Under the pieces are notes generated by a model. The model did not search any database. It was not told the origin of the DNA and worked only from the letters and a program-made list of their open reading frames with translations. The translations under genes and the position numbers were made by a program. Positions 63,583 to 64,000 of a stretch of DNA of 64,000 nt are shown piece after piece (the stretch's first letter is position 1; the number at the start of each line of letters is the position of its first letter). The stretch is taken from assembly GCA_003584005.1 (NCBI GenBank), contig QXHL01000007.1, forward strand, positions 37,310 to 101,309, written 5' to 3'. This DNA is from Alicyclobacillaceae bacterium I2511. Its GTDB lineage: Bacteria > Bacillota > Bacilli > Alicyclobacillales > Alicyclobacillaceae.

Positions 63583-63713
63583 CCGCCACTATCCTCTCCG
63601 AGACTCTGTCATGGTATTTTAGCTGTCCGACAGTCCTAGAATCGAATTTTTTTGTGGGTTCTCTCGTGGCCATTATCTTCTCAGTTTTGGGTTATGCCAT
63701 GAGGAGGGGATAG
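63579..63713 (+). CDS. Single-helix membrane protein, 44 residues
   Basis: ATG 63579 overlapping the previous stop; AAGGGGGCCGGG precedes. N-terminus outside-like, then FFVGSLVAIIFSVLGYAM and an RRG end. Translationally coupled to its neighbour. Confidence 0.7.
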   Translation: MTATILSETLSWYFSCPTVLESNFFVGSLVAIIFSVLGYAMRRG

Positions 63714-63716
63714 TCG

Positions 63717-63875
63717 ATGTATTTCGGGAATGTATGGGACTGGAACTTTTTCTGGAGCGTGTTTCAAAACTTTTTAGCTTCAGGAGCCTCTTTCGTGCTT
63801 ATCGTGGTGGCCGCCCTAGTTGTCGGTATTCTCTTGCGCGTAGTGGTGAATGCGATACGCGGAGCAGGGAAATGA
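63717..63875 (+). CDS. Coat-protein-like single-helix protein, 52 residues
   Basis: ATG 63717 after GAGGAGGGG. Layout is an aromatic amphipathic N-terminus (MYFGNVWDWNFFWSVFQNFL), a central helix (SFVLIVVAALVVGILLRVVV) and a basic C-terminus (NAIRGAGK). This three-part layout and size resemble pVIII-type major coat proteins of filamentous phages, though without a cleavable signal. The similarity is of layout only. Confidence 0.7.
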   Translation: MYFGNVWDWNFFWSVFQNFLASGASFVLIVVAALVVGILLRVVVNAIRGAGK

Positions 63876-63876
63876 C

Positions 63877-64000
63877 ATGAATGGTGTTAGCGGAGCATTT
63901 AACTTATGGACTAGTGGTAACATGCAGACCCTATGGAACAATGCAGGTTGGCTTGTGGGGCAGGCCGCTCCCCTATTGCTTGTAGCATTCGCGGCGGTGG
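63877..64000 (+). CDS. Membrane protein, partial at the window end
   Basis: ATG 63877, one base after the previous stop; GGAGCAGGGA precedes. MNGVSGAFNLWTSGNMQTLW then AGWLVGQAAPLLLVAFAAV, running off the end. Gly/Asn-rich N-terminus with an entering helix. Length and function unknown. Confidence 0.7.
   Translation, partial: MNGVSGAFNLWTSGNMQTLWNNAGWLVGQAAPLLLVAFAAV

Larger units (their letters stand above)
53817..64000. mobile_element. sigK-intervening (skin-like) prophage-type element, left part
   Basis: It starts where the SigK frame breaks and continues past the window end. It contains a large serine recombinase oriented toward the junction, phage-type regulators, a YopX protein, a replisome-organiser-like protein and a long series of tiny genes, mostly on the plus strand away from the recombinase. 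The gene density, small ORF size and AT-richer regulatory regions differ from the chromosome to the left. Excision should restore sigK. Confidence 0.88.

Overview
The window is a chromosomal stretch of a spore-forming member of the Bacilli. The evidence is purple-sulfur-unrelated Bacillus-type gene content: S-box (SAM-I) and TPP riboswitches, YkoE/YkoD/YkoC, YtpB, PcrA, HtrA, strong AGGAGG-type ribosome binding sites with frequent GTG and TTG starts, and the C-terminal half of the sporulation sigma factor SigK. The gene set resembles Alicyclobacillaceae-type organisms, but that placement is an inference without a database search.

Bases 1-53,500 are ordinary chromosome. From left to right: the end of hisIE; a TPP riboswitch with a thiamine-precursor ECF transporter (ykoE and a fused ykoD-ykoC); transketolase; a small scar holding a truncated YbjQ-type gene; oligoendopeptidase F; a tiny zinc-ribbon gene; a ThiE/TenI protein, panC and a ThiF/MoeB-type enzyme; mnmA; a divergent ThyX-like protein; a HAD phosphatase; a pentose phosphate block (gnd facing a cyclase-family hydrolase coupled to zwf); an acyl-CoA synthetase; a three-gene CDP-alcohol/glycosyltransferase operon; an ABC exporter/importer pair with no binding protein; a complete branched-chain amino acid ABC operon; and a SAM-riboswitch operon for methionine synthesis (metY, metX, hom). 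Next come a lipoprotein cyclophilin, folE, pcrA, a GNAT enzyme, a NifU-type scaffold, a pseudouridine synthase, yihY, a family 2 glycosyltransferase coupled to folB, ytpB, an S9 peptidase, htrA and a large YfhO-like membrane protein.

From 53,499 to the right end the character changes. A minus-strand fragment encodes only SigK region 4, starting in frame at AATGAA. A large serine recombinase ends 13 bases further on. This is the architecture of the Bacillus subtilis skin element, a sigK-intervening element that must be excised in the mother cell for SigK to be made. The element runs off the window. It carries a membrane-anchored Mrr-type nuclease, a LexA/CI-like repressor with an altered active site, two Xre regulatory switches with clear operators, a YopX-family protein, a replisome-organiser-like protein with a 12-bp repeat, a GtrA-family membrane protein, and a dense run of genes of 37-69 codons encoding single-helix membrane proteins.

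The most interesting part is this right-hand element. Its sigK attachment is well supported. Its small hydrophobic gene cluster looks like the coat/minor-protein block of a filamentous or membrane-containing virus, but the decisive morphogenesis genes would lie beyond base 64,000, so that reading is a hypothesis.
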